From contig BDDC01000150.1 in NCBI GenBank assembly GCA_001662425.1, positions 30,675-94,674 of the forward strand: a stretch of DNA of 64,000 nt, in the 5' to 3' direction. Under the pieces are notes generated by a model, which was given only the letters and a program-made list of their open reading frames with translations, was not told the origin of the DNA and made no database searches. Below, in pieces: positions 46,401-59,500 of the stretch. The translations under genes and the position numbers were made by a program. How positions within the stretch are numbered: position 1 is the stretch's first letter; each line of letters opens with the position of its first letter. This DNA comes from Chlamydomonas sphaeroides (Eukaryota > Chlorophyta > Chlorophyceae > Chlamydomonadales > Chlamydomonadaceae).

Positions 46401-48284
46401 GATGCCGGGCATGGCCCCGGGGCAAGCCGGCATGGCGCCCGGGCAGCCGGGCATGGCGCCAGGGACACAGCCGGGTATGGCGTCGGGGCAAGCCGGCATG
46501 GCGCCCGGGGCGCAGCCGGGCATGCAGCCGGGCATGGCCCCGGGGCAAGCGCCCATGCAGCCGGGGCAGGCAGCCATGCAGCCGGGGCAGGCGGCGATGC
46601 AGCCGGGCATGCAGCCAGGCCTGATCGCGCCGCAGCCCCAGCCGGCCGTGACCGCCGCCGCCGCGGCGGCGGCCGCGGCGGCGGCCGCCGCGCAGCTCAA
46701 CAAGCCGCCCACACCCAACCCGCTGGGCATGCCTGGCCAGCCGCAGCCCGGCGTGACGGGGCAGCCCGGCAACGCCGCGACGGCGGCGGCGGCCGCTGCA
46801 GCGGCGGCGGCCGCCGCGCTGCAGCAGCAGCAGGTCAGGCCGCCGGCCAACGCGGCGGCGGCGGCGCAGATGCAGGCGGCACTGGCGGCGGGGCGGCTGC
46901 CGGGCATGTTGAGCGGCATGCCGGGCATGAACCAGGCGGCGCTGGCGGCACAGATGCAGAAGGCGGGGGTCATGGGGCCCAACGCCCTGCAGAACGCCGC
47001 AAGCTTGCAGGTAGGCCGGGCTGGGCTGGGGTGGGCAATGTTGCGGACGCCCGGGCGTGCAGGGGTGCAGCGCTGCGCCAAGCCGGGACGTCCTTCTCGG
47101 ACATCTTACGCTGACGCTGCCGCTGACGTTCCCCTGGTCCCCGCCGCCCCCAGGCGATGCAGAAGCTGCAGCAGCAGATGGCGGCGCAGGCTGCCGCCGG
47201 CCCGGGCGGCGCGGTGCGGCCGGGCATGATGCCTGGGTCGCTGCCCACACCCACGCCGGGCATGCAGCCCGGCATGGCGCCGGGCCAACTGCAGCCGGGG
47301 CAGATGCCGGGCCAGTCCGGCGCGGCGCCTGGGCAGATGCCCGGCGCCCCCGGGCAGCAGCAGGCCGCCACGGCGCCGAGCCAGATTCCGGGCATGCCCG
47401 GCTCCATGCCCTCGCTCCAGGCGCTGCAGCAGCAGCAGCAGGCCGCGCTCGCGCAGAGCATGGCGGCCCTGCAGCAGCAGCAGCAGCAGGCCGCCGCTGC
47501 GGCGGCCGCGGCAGCGGGCCAGGCGGCCGCGCTCAACGGCCAGCCCGGCGGCGCCGCCAAGTGGCCGGCGGGGCTCAACCCGCAGGCGGGGGCGCAGGCT
47601 GCAATGGCGGCCATGCAGCAGCAGCAGGCGGCGGCCGTGGGCCAGGCGCCCGGCGTGCAAGGCCAGCCAGGGCAACCCGGGGCCGCCCTGTCGGCGCAGC
47701 AGCAGCAGCAGCAGCAGGCGGCTGCCGCGGCCGCGGCGGCGCAGGGCCTCCCCAACCCCCAGCAGCAACAGCAGCAGCAACAGCAGCAGGCGCTCATGCT
47801 GCAGCAGCTGCAGGCGCAGCAGGCCGCGATGCTGCAGCTGCAGGCGCAGCAGGCGGCGGCGCAGGCCGCCGCCGCCGCCGGCGCGCCGGGGCAGCCCGGC
47901 GGCGCGCCGGGCCAGGCGCCGCCCGGCGGCATGCCGCCCAACTTTGCGGCGCTCATGAGCCAGAACCCGGCGGCGCTGCTCGGCATGGCGGCCGCGCGGC
48001 CTGGCATGCCGCCCGGCATGCCCATGCTCCAGCAGCAGCAGCAGCAGCCCGGCCTGATGCAGCCGGGGCAACAGCAGCAGCCAGGGGCAATGGGAGCCAA
48101 CCTGCAGCAGCTGCAGGCCGCGGCGGCGGCCGCCGCGGCCGCGGCCGCCGTGCAGCAGCAGCAGGGGCTGCAGATGCCGGGCGGCGGGCTACCGCCGGGC
48201 ATGATGCCGGGTATGCCGCAGCAGCAGGCGCAGCCGGGGCAGCAGCAGCAGCAGCCGGCGCCGCAGCCGGCGGCACCCGGCTGA
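40460..48284 (+). CDS. EAF1: EAF1-like chromatin protein (HSA + SANT/Myb), putative NuA4 scaffold subunit
   Basis: Fifteen exons: 40460-40525, 40645-40764, 41026-41100, 41338-41452, 41830-41957, 42187-42282, 42472-42667, 42816-42937, 43288-43329, 43490-43696, 43898-43978, 44114-44257, 44507-44698, 44938-47010, 47154-48284; about 1595 residues. Residues about 23-87 are an HSA domain (HWDYLLREAQWLAEDFMQER followed by LWKRAAALRIA), the site where actin-related proteins dock. After basic KRSKRKQR and acidic DMDDDDS patches comes a SANT/Myb-type domain at about 380-436 (WTGPDDQVLAAIVTEFTQNW, MCKYRYAMLVKAW). HSA then SANT with no helicase domain is the layout of yeast Eaf1 and plant EAF1, which scaffold the NuA4 histone acetyltransferase. 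Residues 529-1595 are low-complexity: Gly-Met-Gln-Pro-Gly repeats, long poly-Gln and poly-Ala. Exon 4 could instead end at 41419 (GTAAGC donor, same phase). Nuclear location is inferred. Confidence 0.87.
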
Positions 48285-49009
48285 GCGCGTGACGGAGCGG
48301 CGACGGCGCGTGGCTCGGAGGCGGCCGGGCTGCGACGAGCCCGCGGGGCTGCTCCGTGTCAAGCGTTGCCGACAGGGGTTGGGAGGGGCATCTTCGTTGT
48401 GCGGTACGGTGTGGTGTGCTGGGCGACGGTGGTCGTGGGCGGGTGCGTGCACTGGCGCGGCGGCGCAGGAGACGCGGGCGGTCCTGGCGTGGCCAGGAGC
48501 GGAGGTCGGCACTGGTGGGGGTGGCTGCGCGTGCGAATGTACGGCAAGGTACGGGAGAATGTACGGCGCAGCGTGGGCGGGCGAGGCCCGGGAGTGCGCT
48601 GGGGGGCGGGGAATGCGGGAGGACTGGTGCCGCCGGCGCTTGGGCTGCAGCGCAGCCGCGGCGGCAGCCTTGCAGCCAGGCGGCCGCCGCGGCGCGGCGC
48701 TGCCCGTGTGTGGGGCAGCGCGCGAGAGCCAGGCACGGACGCAGGAGTCGCGGAGCTGCCGACCGGCTGTTAGGACGCGCGCGGCCGCGGCCGCCGGAAT
48801 GCCGTACGTCGTCGTCGGAGGTCAAGTGGACGCTCCGGTGGCCCCTGCAGCTCGGGCTGGTGAGGGCGGCGGGCATGGATGGCGGCCCCGATCCGACGCT
48901 TGGCGAGGGCGGGCGCTGCGCGTCGTGGTACAGGACACGGGGTGGCGCTGTGGAGGCATGGGCCGCGGATGGCCGCGGCGGCGCGGCGGCGGCGGCCACG
49001 CAAGGGCGC

Positions 49010-49014
49010 TGTAA
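49010..49014 (+). terminator. TGTAA poly(A) signal of the EAF1-like gene
   Basis: First TGTAA noted after the stop at 48284, giving a 3' UTR of about 730 nt. Confidence 0.6.
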
Positions 49015-50576
49015 GGCACAGCGACAGCTTCCTGCCTGCCTGCCTGCCTGCCCGGCTCCACACGCCGCGCAGACCGCTGGACTGCCACCAGGGCACCAAC
49101 AAGCCGCAACCCGATTCGAGGATGCCGGGCGTACAGCAACTCGCGGAGGCTGACGCAGCCTTAGCCGAGAGAGCGAGCGAGTGCTACAGAGGACGGCGCT
49201 GCCAGTGCATGCCGCACAGCCCACCCGCAACCCAACAACGCAACAGAGCAGACGAATGCTGCACACAGTCCCGGCAGCGCCCCATAGCGCTACCACAATA
49301 ATCTGACCACTACCGCCCGCTACCGTTGCCGCCAAGCGCGCGGCGGCGCGCGCGACCACGTCACGCCTGGCGCGCCCGAGATAAAACCAGCACGAACCAG
49401 CTCTAGCAGGCGGCGAAAGCAGCGACACCTGACAGGAAAAAGTATCGCAGCAGCGCTGTCCCGTAGCAGCTTCACCCAGAGTATTAACAGCGCCGCCTCG
49501 CAGCGTCAACCGATGAAGTACGCTTGCAGCGCCGTGTACGGTGGCAGCTTCACCCGCGAAAGTACGGCAGTCGCGTCGACTCAGTAGTATCACTAACGGT
49601 GACTGCGCCGCTGCCGCTACGCGCGACGCGCCGACAGCACACAGACGCCTAGCTGCTGCTACCGCCTGCCCGCTCCGTCACCATATGCTAAGGACCCGCT
49701 CCCGCCCGCTCCACAGGTACGGCCCCGCCTGCCCCGCCCGTCCCTCGCTACACAATAATTGCTGCACACCATTGGTACGGGACGGGATGAACGCTGCGAG
49801 CTTGTTCGCAGTCATCGGCTCCCTCGTGCGCCCCACGAACGGTGTACAAACACATCATCCGGAACAACTCAAGTGCCACATGCAATCCGAACCCAAATAC
49901 AAAACATACCAGTTGATCTGAATATGACAACTGATAGTGCTGCGGAGCGCTGTTGGGGGCCTTGCTTGCTACCACCGTACCTCCAGCCCAGCACCCGCCA
50001 TTGCAATGCACTCTCATAACGGCCCCACGCTGACGCAACGGAAGACTCCCTCGCCAGCGCTGGCCTACCCCTACCCGGCGGGCTGCCCCTTTTCCTCCGC
50101 ACTCACACTTAAAAAGGTCTAGCAGGCGTTCACAGCAAAAAACCTCACTTTTCTTGTAAACGAACACAACAAACACACAGGCGGCCGCCAGCCCAACGCC
50201 CCACGCGGCGCCAGCCGCCACCGAGCGAGGCCTACGGCCACACGGTGGCACCGCTCCGGGGCGGCCATGTGGGGGCTCATCGCTGCACCCTGGCAGCAAC
50301 GGGTTGTGTTCTGGCACGGCAGGCCGCTGTGCGCCTCCGCTGCATGCGCCCCCGCTGCGAGTCGTTGCATCCAGCCGTTGCGTCCAGTCGTTGCTGCCAG
50401 CCGTTGCTTCCAGTTGTTGCCTCCAACTCTTGGAACATCAGCTAAGCAGTGGTGGCCCCGCCGTGTGCGGGCGGGTGTCCGATGGACCCCTAAAGAGACA
50501 TAGCACCAGCACCGGCCGCCGCCTACGGCTGCAGGCCTCCGGCGCCCGCTGCTCCCCGGCCGACCATGTCGCCTCG
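49015..50576. other. Convergent intergenic region between EAF1-like gene and kinase copy A
   Basis: No supported gene. It carries the 3' UTR of the minus-strand kinase at its right end. GC content drops between about 49,700 and 50,160. No minus-strand TGTAA was spotted, so the kinase transcript end is undefined. A short direct repeat (CAGCCGTTG/CCAGTCGTTG) lies near 50,370-50,430. Confidence 0.45.
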
Positions 50577-53500
50577 CTACTCCACAATGGGCTGCAGGTC
50601 GCCCAGCGCCAGCTTTGCCGGCGCCGCCGCCTGCTCAACCGCAGTTGGCGGCAGATCCGCCGGCGCCTGCGCCACCGGCGCCGCCGCCGGGCATGATGGC
50701 GTCGCCTGCGGGGCGTAACAGGCGTGCAAGGGCAGCGGCGCACGTATCGGCGCGTGGCCGGTCGAGACGGCCGGACGCCCGCCAGAAAGGCTGCGACAGA
50801 TGGATTGGGAGCCAAGCACGCCGCCAACCCACCGGGCATGACCCACGCGCCGCTGCCGTGAACGCTTATGGGACTCGAGTCGCCAGTGTCTTAGGCAAAC
50901 GTTTGCGGGTCGATTGTGGAGCTGTGTCTGTGTGCCCAGGCGATCGGCTGCCCTAACTGGCACGGCCGCTTCACCCTTCCGCACTGGCTCTGCCCGGGTG
51001 CCGCCCGCCCTCATGCTCGCGTCGGCCCCCCTCCCCCGGAGCTGTGGCGGCCGTCAGCGCACAGGCGGCACGCAGGCAGGCGCCAGTAGCAGCACGCCCC
51101 CTCCCAGGAGTCGGCCCATCCAAGGACCCGTGCAGGCGTGCTTGCCGAGCATGCCGTACACACCTCACATCATGCCGTACATTCACACTGCGTGCCCGCT
51201 GGCCAAGCCCGCCTCCTTGTTAGGTGCAAGCAGCTCACGTGCGGCGTGCCAAAGCGGCGTGCCAAACCCTGGCCGTCCTACCCCTGCCCCTCCGCCCCGG
51301 GCCCCTCTCCCACGCCGCCGCACCTGCTGGTACAAAGCCAGCAGCTTGACCACCTCAGCCGCCGCGGGCCGCCGCAGCGGGTCGATGTCCCAACAGTCGT
51401 CTGTGCACGGATAATCGGAAGGGACAAGTGGCAGGGCGCTATGAAACCGGGGTCATAATGCCAACAGGGGCGGTGTAGGTTGCAGACTGCAGCGGCCCGA
51501 CCTGGGCGGCACGGCAGGCGGGGGCAGTGGCACGGAGAGCCGCGTCTATGAGCACACATGGCTGATGACGGATGTTGGACAATGGCACTCACTGATGAGC
51601 TGCACCAGCTTGCGAGGCCAGCGGCTGGCTGATGTGCCGGGGCCGCAGGCCGAGGGGATGGGCGGCCGCTTTGCACGCATCGTCACCTCGAGCGCAATCT
51701 GCACCATTCCCATGGCCGGCCACGGCGGCGTGCCTGGTGTGGGGGAGGGACGGAGGGAGGGAGGGAGACACAGTATTGGCGCACACTGGCACACTCTGGC
51801 GCATACTGCCACGTCACCGCCGCCTATCAACAGGAGGTTTGTGAGAAATCTTATGTCTCAGCGTGCAGCTGCGCTGCAAGACCTCCCCGGCGTGCAGCTG
51901 CGCTGCAAGACCTCCCCAGCGTTAGCTGCGCGCCTGCCAGCAGCTCCCACAGCATGATGCCAAAGGCGTAGATGTCCTGGGATGGGGATGGGAATGGGAT
52001 GGGAGTGCAGGCGGGTTTACTGAGGGCAGGGGCCAGTGGGGGCGTGCTGGCAGGGCGACAGGTGCACTGCGTGTTTTGCGCCCCTGTCACTTCCCCCACC
52101 GGTACCCCACACACCGCCTTGTGGGAGATGGCCTCCACCTCGAAGCTGTAGCACTCCTGAGTGCAAGCACAGGCGCGGACAACAAGTTGAGCCAACGTCG
52201 CATCACGCGATTGTTCGCAGCAGCCAGGCCCGCTTCTCTGTCCCGGCTGGCCGGCTGGCTGGCTGGCCGCACACACATTGCATGTGCACCGGTAACACGG
52301 GAGCGTCACATTATTTGAGTATTGTACAGAATATGAAAAATACACAATATTTTAGTCCTTCACAGTACCCACCGGCGCGACGTAGGCGGGCTGGCGGAGG
52401 CAGAGGGTGTGGCCGGTGGGTGGCCATGTTGGCGCAGGCGCACAGCAGCAGGCGCAGACACGGCCGGCAGGGGGGAGGGCACCACAACAGCAGGGCAGCA
52501 AGATGAGAGGATGCATGGCTTGGCACGTGCCCGTTGCAACAGCAGCCAACGTTGCTGCGTGCACACGCAGCGTTCTCGCTTGTCGCCACGCAGGCTGGCA
52601 GGTGACACGAGAGCGAGGCCAGCAACCCACCGTGCCGGCCTCGGGGTGCTGTGTGACGAGCAGCGTGTGGCGCAACCGCGATAGGCCGAAGTCCTGCACA
52701 GGGGCAGCAATCGAGGGGCATGTTGGTTTTGGTTGCGCTGGTGGTGGTTCGTTGTCATGTATGCGTGCATCCTCAGCTGCCACGGTAGGCACGACCTGTG
52801 GATTGCTTACCGTGACCTTGACCACGGGGCAGGGCCCCCGGGGGTTGTTGATGAGTACGTTGGCGGGCTGCGGTTGGGGGTTGGGCGTTGGGGCGTGTGG
52901 ACCGCACACACGCGAATCAGAGATGCCTGCGGCGCCTAGGGTTGTCAATCACGGCCATTGCAAATCCTCGAGAAGCCTTGAAGCGGGCGCCGGCATTGGC
53001 CCAGGGACGTCATGCTTAGCGATGGCGACGTGGCGAGCGGTCGAGTGACAGCTCTGCCAACTCGCGGCATGTGCGCTTCGTGCGCTGGCAGTCCCCTGGC
53101 GGTCCTACGCTACCAACTGCTCCAACTAACCCTTGCTATCTCCTACTTGAGCCTGCATGCCTGGATTGCAAACCTTCCGAGACCATGTGCGCCCACGCGC
53201 GCTCGGTGCCGTACGTCGCTAGCCCCATCTGCCACGCACAAATGGTGCTGTGCAGTGCCGTACCTTGAGATCCCGATGCAGTATCGTCGGGTGCAAAAAT
53301 GCGAGCGCCTGCTCACAGGCGAGGTATTGGGGCGTGGGCGAGTGAGGAGAGTGCGCGCGTCAGGGGCAGCAAGCAAGCTGCTGTGAGCAGTGCGGCTGGC
53401 TGGGCGCTCGTGGCCAGGCCTGCTGCTCGCTCTCTAGACATCACATCGCTTGTCCGCCGCTACAACCACAGCTCACCTTGGCCACCTCCATAGCTATGTG

Positions 53501-56500
53501 GACCACCTGCGGGTACGACAGACAGTACGGCACCGCACACCATGTACGGCACGTCAAGACATGTCACGGCACATCATGCACATCATGCTGCAGCAACGCA
53601 CAGCGGCGGCGGCGCTCATCGGCCGCACTCACACCTACCGCAATCGGCCCCTGACCTGCACTCAAGGGTTGACCCCCGACCTAGCTAGGTGGCCAATCGT
53701 ACGCAAGCACTCGGCCAGCGCCCGGAGGACGGCCGCCCCTGCCACCCACCGTCGGCAGTGGCAGCTCGCGGCCGATCATCCGGCCCTTCCCGTCTCGTGT
53801 GGCCTGCCTGTACAGCAACTTGTCCAGAGACGTCTCCATGCGCTCCATGACCTGGAGATGGCAGCGGGATGGGGTTCTGGAGCGTTAACGGGCGGCGTAA
53901 GGGCCAGTAAGGGCCTGAGAGAGCTTGTGGTCCTGGCGCACGTCTGCTCCGGCACGGCGCAATCTGCACACAAGACGCGTGGCCTGGTGCAGCTCGAAAC
54001 CCGGCCGTCGTACGACGTTCGTACGTCGTTCCTGCATGGTACGGGTACCATGCAGGGTCGCAACTCTGCTCATAGAATGCTTACGTCATCATGTAGCATA
54101 ATCAAGTTGGTACAAGGTTCACTTGGCAGGACGCTGGCGGCTCCCTCACCAGGCAGGGCCGCGGTGGCGCCACGCATGCCGCCAGCACCTGCACCACGCA
54201 GGGGTGGTCGCAGCGCGCCAGCAGCTCCAGCTCCTGCGGCGGGGCGGCAGACGTAAGGGTCCATGCTCATGTACTGGGCGCGGGGCAAAGATAGGCTATG
54301 ACAGGGTCAATCATTCGTGCCAGCGCAGCGAGTCAGGGAACGTGTGTTGGGGACATGCACTGCGTGCTGCGCACCAAGTCAGCACCCGTACGGCACCTGC
54401 TGTACGGCATCCCTATCCGGGCCATTCATGCGTGCTGAGCGCTTCCCCTGTATTCTTGACGTACGCGGTGTGCACGCGCTGTGTACGAGCAAGCCAGCCC
54501 GCGCTAGCCCACCTGCAGCATGGCGGTCCTCAGCTCCGCCACGTTGGCCCCGCCCACCCCCATGCTGGGTATCTCGTGCACGTCCTTGTACAGCTTGACA
54601 GCCACCTGCGACGTACGCACACACGGTGTCGCAGCAGGTGAAAAATAGAATCACAGCAATGTGTCTCATCAGCTGACTCACTCATTGATGCAAACCAGCG
54701 CGCCGTAGCCCACCGCCCATGCTCAAGCAACCTCACCTGCCGCCCCCGGAACACGCCGGCGCGCACCATACCGAACCCGCCCGCGCCCAGCGCGCCCGCG
54801 GGCCCGGGCAGCAGCCGCACGACATTGTCGTACTCCTGCCCCTCGCCGCCGCCGCAGCTGCCGGACGGCCGTGTGGCGGCAACGCTGGGCGGCGAGCCGG
54901 GGCTCAGCGTGGCGCAGCCTCCGTCCACCTTGGCATATGTGAGGTCGTGGCTCATGCTGGCGACCGAGGTGAGCTCGCAGTCGGTGCCCAGGTCGGTCAG
55001 CTGGCGGGCAGCGTGCGGGGTGCCGGGCGTGGGCACACGGATTTTGGGGTTTGAAACCGAAACCCAACCCTTATCACTGAACCCGAAGCCGGCACGTGGG
55101 TGCCCGGGTACACTTGCACTGGCCGGCAGGGTGTATGCTGTGGCGTATGGGTGCGAGCGTGGCATTGAAACAGGAGGCGAGCAGGGTCGAGCGTTCAAGC
55201 AGCAGCGCAGGGCTTGCGCTCGTTCTTGTGGGGTGCGAAGCATGTGGCGTGAGGAGCGCCGCATGACATGGGACAGGGCAGCCATTCCACACTTCTTTGG
55301 GTCGCATGTGCTCTTGGCTTGCAGCATCTCGTGCCACCTGCGCTTGCACAACATTACACCTCGTTGCCAGGCGCACGCACCTGCACATTAAACACGACGC
55401 CCTGCCGCAGCGGCGTCTGCTGCATGACCGGCTCGTCTCCCAGCGTCACCGAGCGGCCACGGCCGGCCGGGACTTTGGGCCTGCCTGTGCCTGTGCGTGT
55501 GCGTGGCGCAACACCGGCTTTGTTGGTGTGTCAGGGGATGAGTTGTGTGTCTAGGTGTCAATTAGATTAGAACCCCACACGCCGCACAGCATGCCCCGGG
55601 TAGAGAGTGTAGGTTTTGGTAGTGGGGGTGCCGTCAGGGCCCCGATGCCTCACCCGGCTGCGCACTGGCGGCGATGCTGCCGCTGCGGCAGTCAAGCACA
55701 GATGTGTTGTCATGTGCGCTGCCGCTGGCGGTGCTGCCCCTGCCGCCCCTGTCGCCTGGGCCATTCTCGTCGTTGGACCTGCAGGTGTGGGCGTGGGCGT
55801 GGGAGCTTGCGGCGATGCAGGCCGGCAAGCAGGTAACGTATGGACGCCGTGTTGCATGTGCCGCTGCCAGTGGGCACCAGGCCGGGGCAATAGGCCCCCT
55901 AGCCATTGACCATGCACGGCCTGGTCAGGGGGCCAGGCCGCTGCAGACACCACCGAATGCACACACCATCGCACACACGCAAGAATCGTCGTACAGGAAT
56001 CGTCGTACACGCAGGAATCGGCGTACGTCACTCATGCTGGCAAGCGCCCGTGTATGTGAGCCCACATATGTACGGCAGCTGCTGCACGGGGGCCCCGAGG
56101 TGAGTGCGTGGGTCGAGGCCGGGGCTGGCTCGAGGCCGGGGCCTCGGCCGGGGGCCAAGCCACGCCTATCGGGCTAAGCCGTACGTAGGGCCCATCGGCC
56201 CAAGACGCGAGGCCGCCGGCCGCCATCTCCACGCGTCGCACCCGAGTGGGCGGCGGCCCCGCGGCGAGAGTTTAGCGCCCCACAGCAACACGAGCGAATC
56301 GAGGCAGAGCGCCCGCGGTCCCGCCACGTGCCGGCCCTGCCGCTGCCGGTGCCACATCCACACCACGGCGCCCAGTAGCAGGCATATGCACACGGCACCT
56401 GCGGCAGGTGGGATGGGATAGGGATTTGCTTAGGTGAGCGGAGGGAAGCTAGGAGCGGTAGAGTTGTCTGCGGTGCCGTGGCCGGGAGCGGCAGACGACT

Positions 56501-59500
56501 TATGGCAATGGTCCGAGTGCTGACGGGGTGCCCATGCCTTGCTGGCTGGCAGGGCGGGGGCATAGATGGCAGCGCGCGGTGGGGGGGGCGCCCCTGGCCC
56601 GTGTGTGGAGATGCAGCAGCGGGCTGCGCACCGGGCCGGGCGATGGCGGCGTGCAGCTGATGAGCGCAGGAGCGCGTCATGGGGTGTGGTGGCGCCCCGC
56701 CTCGCACACGTGGAGATTGCCATTTCGCATAGAAGATTGATATCATGACATTGTATGGCCAATGTTTTACCAGCCCCACGAATGCATGTCCACAGCCATT
56801 CCTTTGCCTGCCTGCGTGCGATTCCTCTCCTCGCGATCCACCCACCCGTCCCACCTGCAGCGGCGCTGCCTGCGACCACGCCCACCGGCGGCCCGCTCGT
56901 GCCGCCGCCGCTGCCCGCTGCTGGCCGGGCCTCGGCTGCTGATGAACCGGCCGCATCTCCGTGCGCCTGCCCCTGCCCCTGCGCCTGCGCCTCTGGGTCT
57001 GGCCGCTGCGCGTGCTGCTGGCCGGGCGGAGCCGGCGGCGCCGGCAGCCCCAGCGGCAGCGGGACCTGCAGGTTCGGGTTGCGGGGTGACGGGACGTCAG
57101 TTTGCGTCATCAAGCGCGCGGCAGGGCCCGGGCGCCAAGGCGGCAGGTCGTACTTGTTGGGCTTGTCACCCCATGAGTCACCCCCTGCCATCCATGAGTC
57201 ACTCCTTTCACCGGCGTGTAGATAGGACAATCGCCTAGCTCACGGTACCCAAGCCCACCCGCAGCGTCTGCTGGTAGAGCGTGTTGATGCAGGGGCCCGG
57301 GCCGTTCTGCTCGATACAGGTGGGGCCCACCAGCGCCCGGCACAAGCCGCGCGAGTTGATGATCCGAAAGGCGTAGTTCAGGAACGGCCGTTCGCCTGCC
57401 GGGCCGTAGTGGACGGCGAGGAAGGGCCTGTGAGTGTATGGGTGGCTGAGGGAGGGCGGCGTGCCTGCGGCGGCCAGCCACCCCGATCCCTGGCAGCTCC
57501 CTTGGCGAGGGCCGGCCGGCTCCTGTGCTCCCCGCCAGCCAAGCGTGGTACCCTATTGTCAGCCAGCCAGCTCCAACCCAGCCCAGCTCAAGGGCTCAGC
57601 GCCACCTTTTGACGGAGCCAGCGAGCCAGCAGCATCGTCGCTCGGCAGCGGCCCGGCCCAGCGCCAGCTCACGGAGCCAGCCAGCAGCATCGTCGCTCGG
57701 CCGCCGCAGCGCAAGCTCCACCGCCAGCTCATCATGCGCTCATCATGGTGGGCGCGTCACGCACCCCTAGCGGCATAGTCGTCACTGTCATCACCGTCGT
57801 CGGGCAGCCCCCCGCCCAGCGCGCGCTGAAGGCGCCCTCGCGGAACCCCCGAGCAGCAAGCTTCCAATCAGCAAGCTTAGCTACTAGATAAAACACGTCT
57901 AGATCAAGATGTGCAAGCCGTGGACAAACCCTAGGGTAAACTCACCCAGGCTATGCGTGGAGGCGAGCGCCATGTCCGGGATGGCGTACACGGACGGCCT
58001 GCGTACGGCAGTACGGCATAACGGACGTACGGGCGAGCAGCTGGGCCAGGTATGACCAGGCAGGCAGGCGTGAAGGGCCGGCCGCCGTGCTGGCGCCGGC
58101 TCGATGGGGGCTTGATCGGTGCCGCGATGCAACTGGCTTGGGGCGTGTGCGGGCGCACCGGACTCGAATTTTGAAGGCACGATTTACGCACTGAGCGCTC
58201 TGCTACCATTCTGTTCCCCATATCGCACACCTACTGGCGTAGAAGCACTGTGTACGCTTTTAGCGGCCTCCCCAGCCCTCCCCACCAGCAGCGGCGCTCG
58301 ATGGGCGCGCTGTCGTTGGGTATGCAATCGGGCTGCGGCGCATCCAGCTGGATGGTCTGGGCGGCGTCCTCGAAGCCCTCCATGACGGTGGACTGCGTGA
58401 GGGCGTGGGGGGAAAGGGGAGGAAGCCTTGCCTCGTCTCGACGGCCGCCTTGTTCGGCGCCTCTGCCATCGCTACTAACTGAGTGCATCGCGGCTAGCGC
58501 ACGGTTCACTTTGGCAGTGCCGAGGGCTGCTGCAAGGGCACAGCAGCAGGTGCCGCCAGCCAGCAGGAGGGCCCGGCGACGCAAGGGAGGCCCGATCGTC
58601 GCTGTGGGTAGCTGGCAGTGGAGCTCGGCAGGGCGCCGCCGGCGGGCCGACCCAAGCCAGGAGGCTTTGCATACGCACGCGGGACAGCCTGCCGCACATT
58701 GCGCGATCACTGACTATCCGTACGCATGGCACAAGTACGGCACAAATACGGCAGCGTGCGGCGCACCTGGAGCGCATTGACCTCCGCCAGGATGATAAAC
58801 TGGCGCAGGGCCTGCGGCCGGCGCAGCAGGCGAGCGAGCAGGGAGGGTGAGGTTGAGCGAACGGACGTAAGGGCTGCACGACGTCAGCTTGCGACCGGAG
58901 CTGGCAGGCAAAGGCCCCGCTCGGCGCAACCGGTAGGCGCGCTACTTTGGGTGCACTACTCAGGGGGGGGCCTGCCTGGCTCTTCCTATGCACTGGTAGG
59001 TGTATTCAGATGTCCGTAGCACAGACGTCCACGACGAACACAACATCACGCTGCTCGAGGAATGACGCAGCCATAGCAAATTGTGGGGCGCGCGCGCCCC
59101 TGCCCGTGCCCCTGAGCCGTGCCGGGTGGCGTGGCTGAGTACTCGCTGTAGCCACTAGCTAGCTGGCGGCGTCAGGTGCCGCAGCTCAGGCCCGGGCAGG
59201 CCACGGGCATGGCACCCGCATCCGCCGTCGCACCTCTTTGTCGTAGCAGGCGCCTGGCGCGGGCCGGAGTGGGCGGGGCGGGGTGGGGTGGGTTGCGTTG
59301 GGGCGCAGGAAATAGAAGTAGAATTGGTTACGACTTGTGTAAAACACAGGTCATTGCATTCAGGAGGGCGGGCGTGTATGGGGCGAGCCCCACGCCTACC
59401 ATCGTTGGGGCGCAGGCAGGCGGTGGGGCCGAGTCTAGAAGACTCACGCGCCCGCGGGTAGGCTCCTCCGTGAGCGCCTGCTAGCCGTCCGCGCTATGAG

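Noticed and set aside
45313..48202. Long minus-strand ORFs (up to 645 codons) opposite the EAF1-like tail
   Set aside because: Antisense shadows of the Gln/Met/Pro/Gly repeats, giving poly-Leu/His/Arg or Cys/Gly runs with no domain.
58151..58222. tRNA-like stretch on the minus strand with B-box-like ATTCGAGTCC and A-box-like TAGCAGAGCGC
   Set aside because: The acceptor and T stems do not pair and there is no valid anticodon loop. At most a chance match or a very decayed tRNA-derived SINE.
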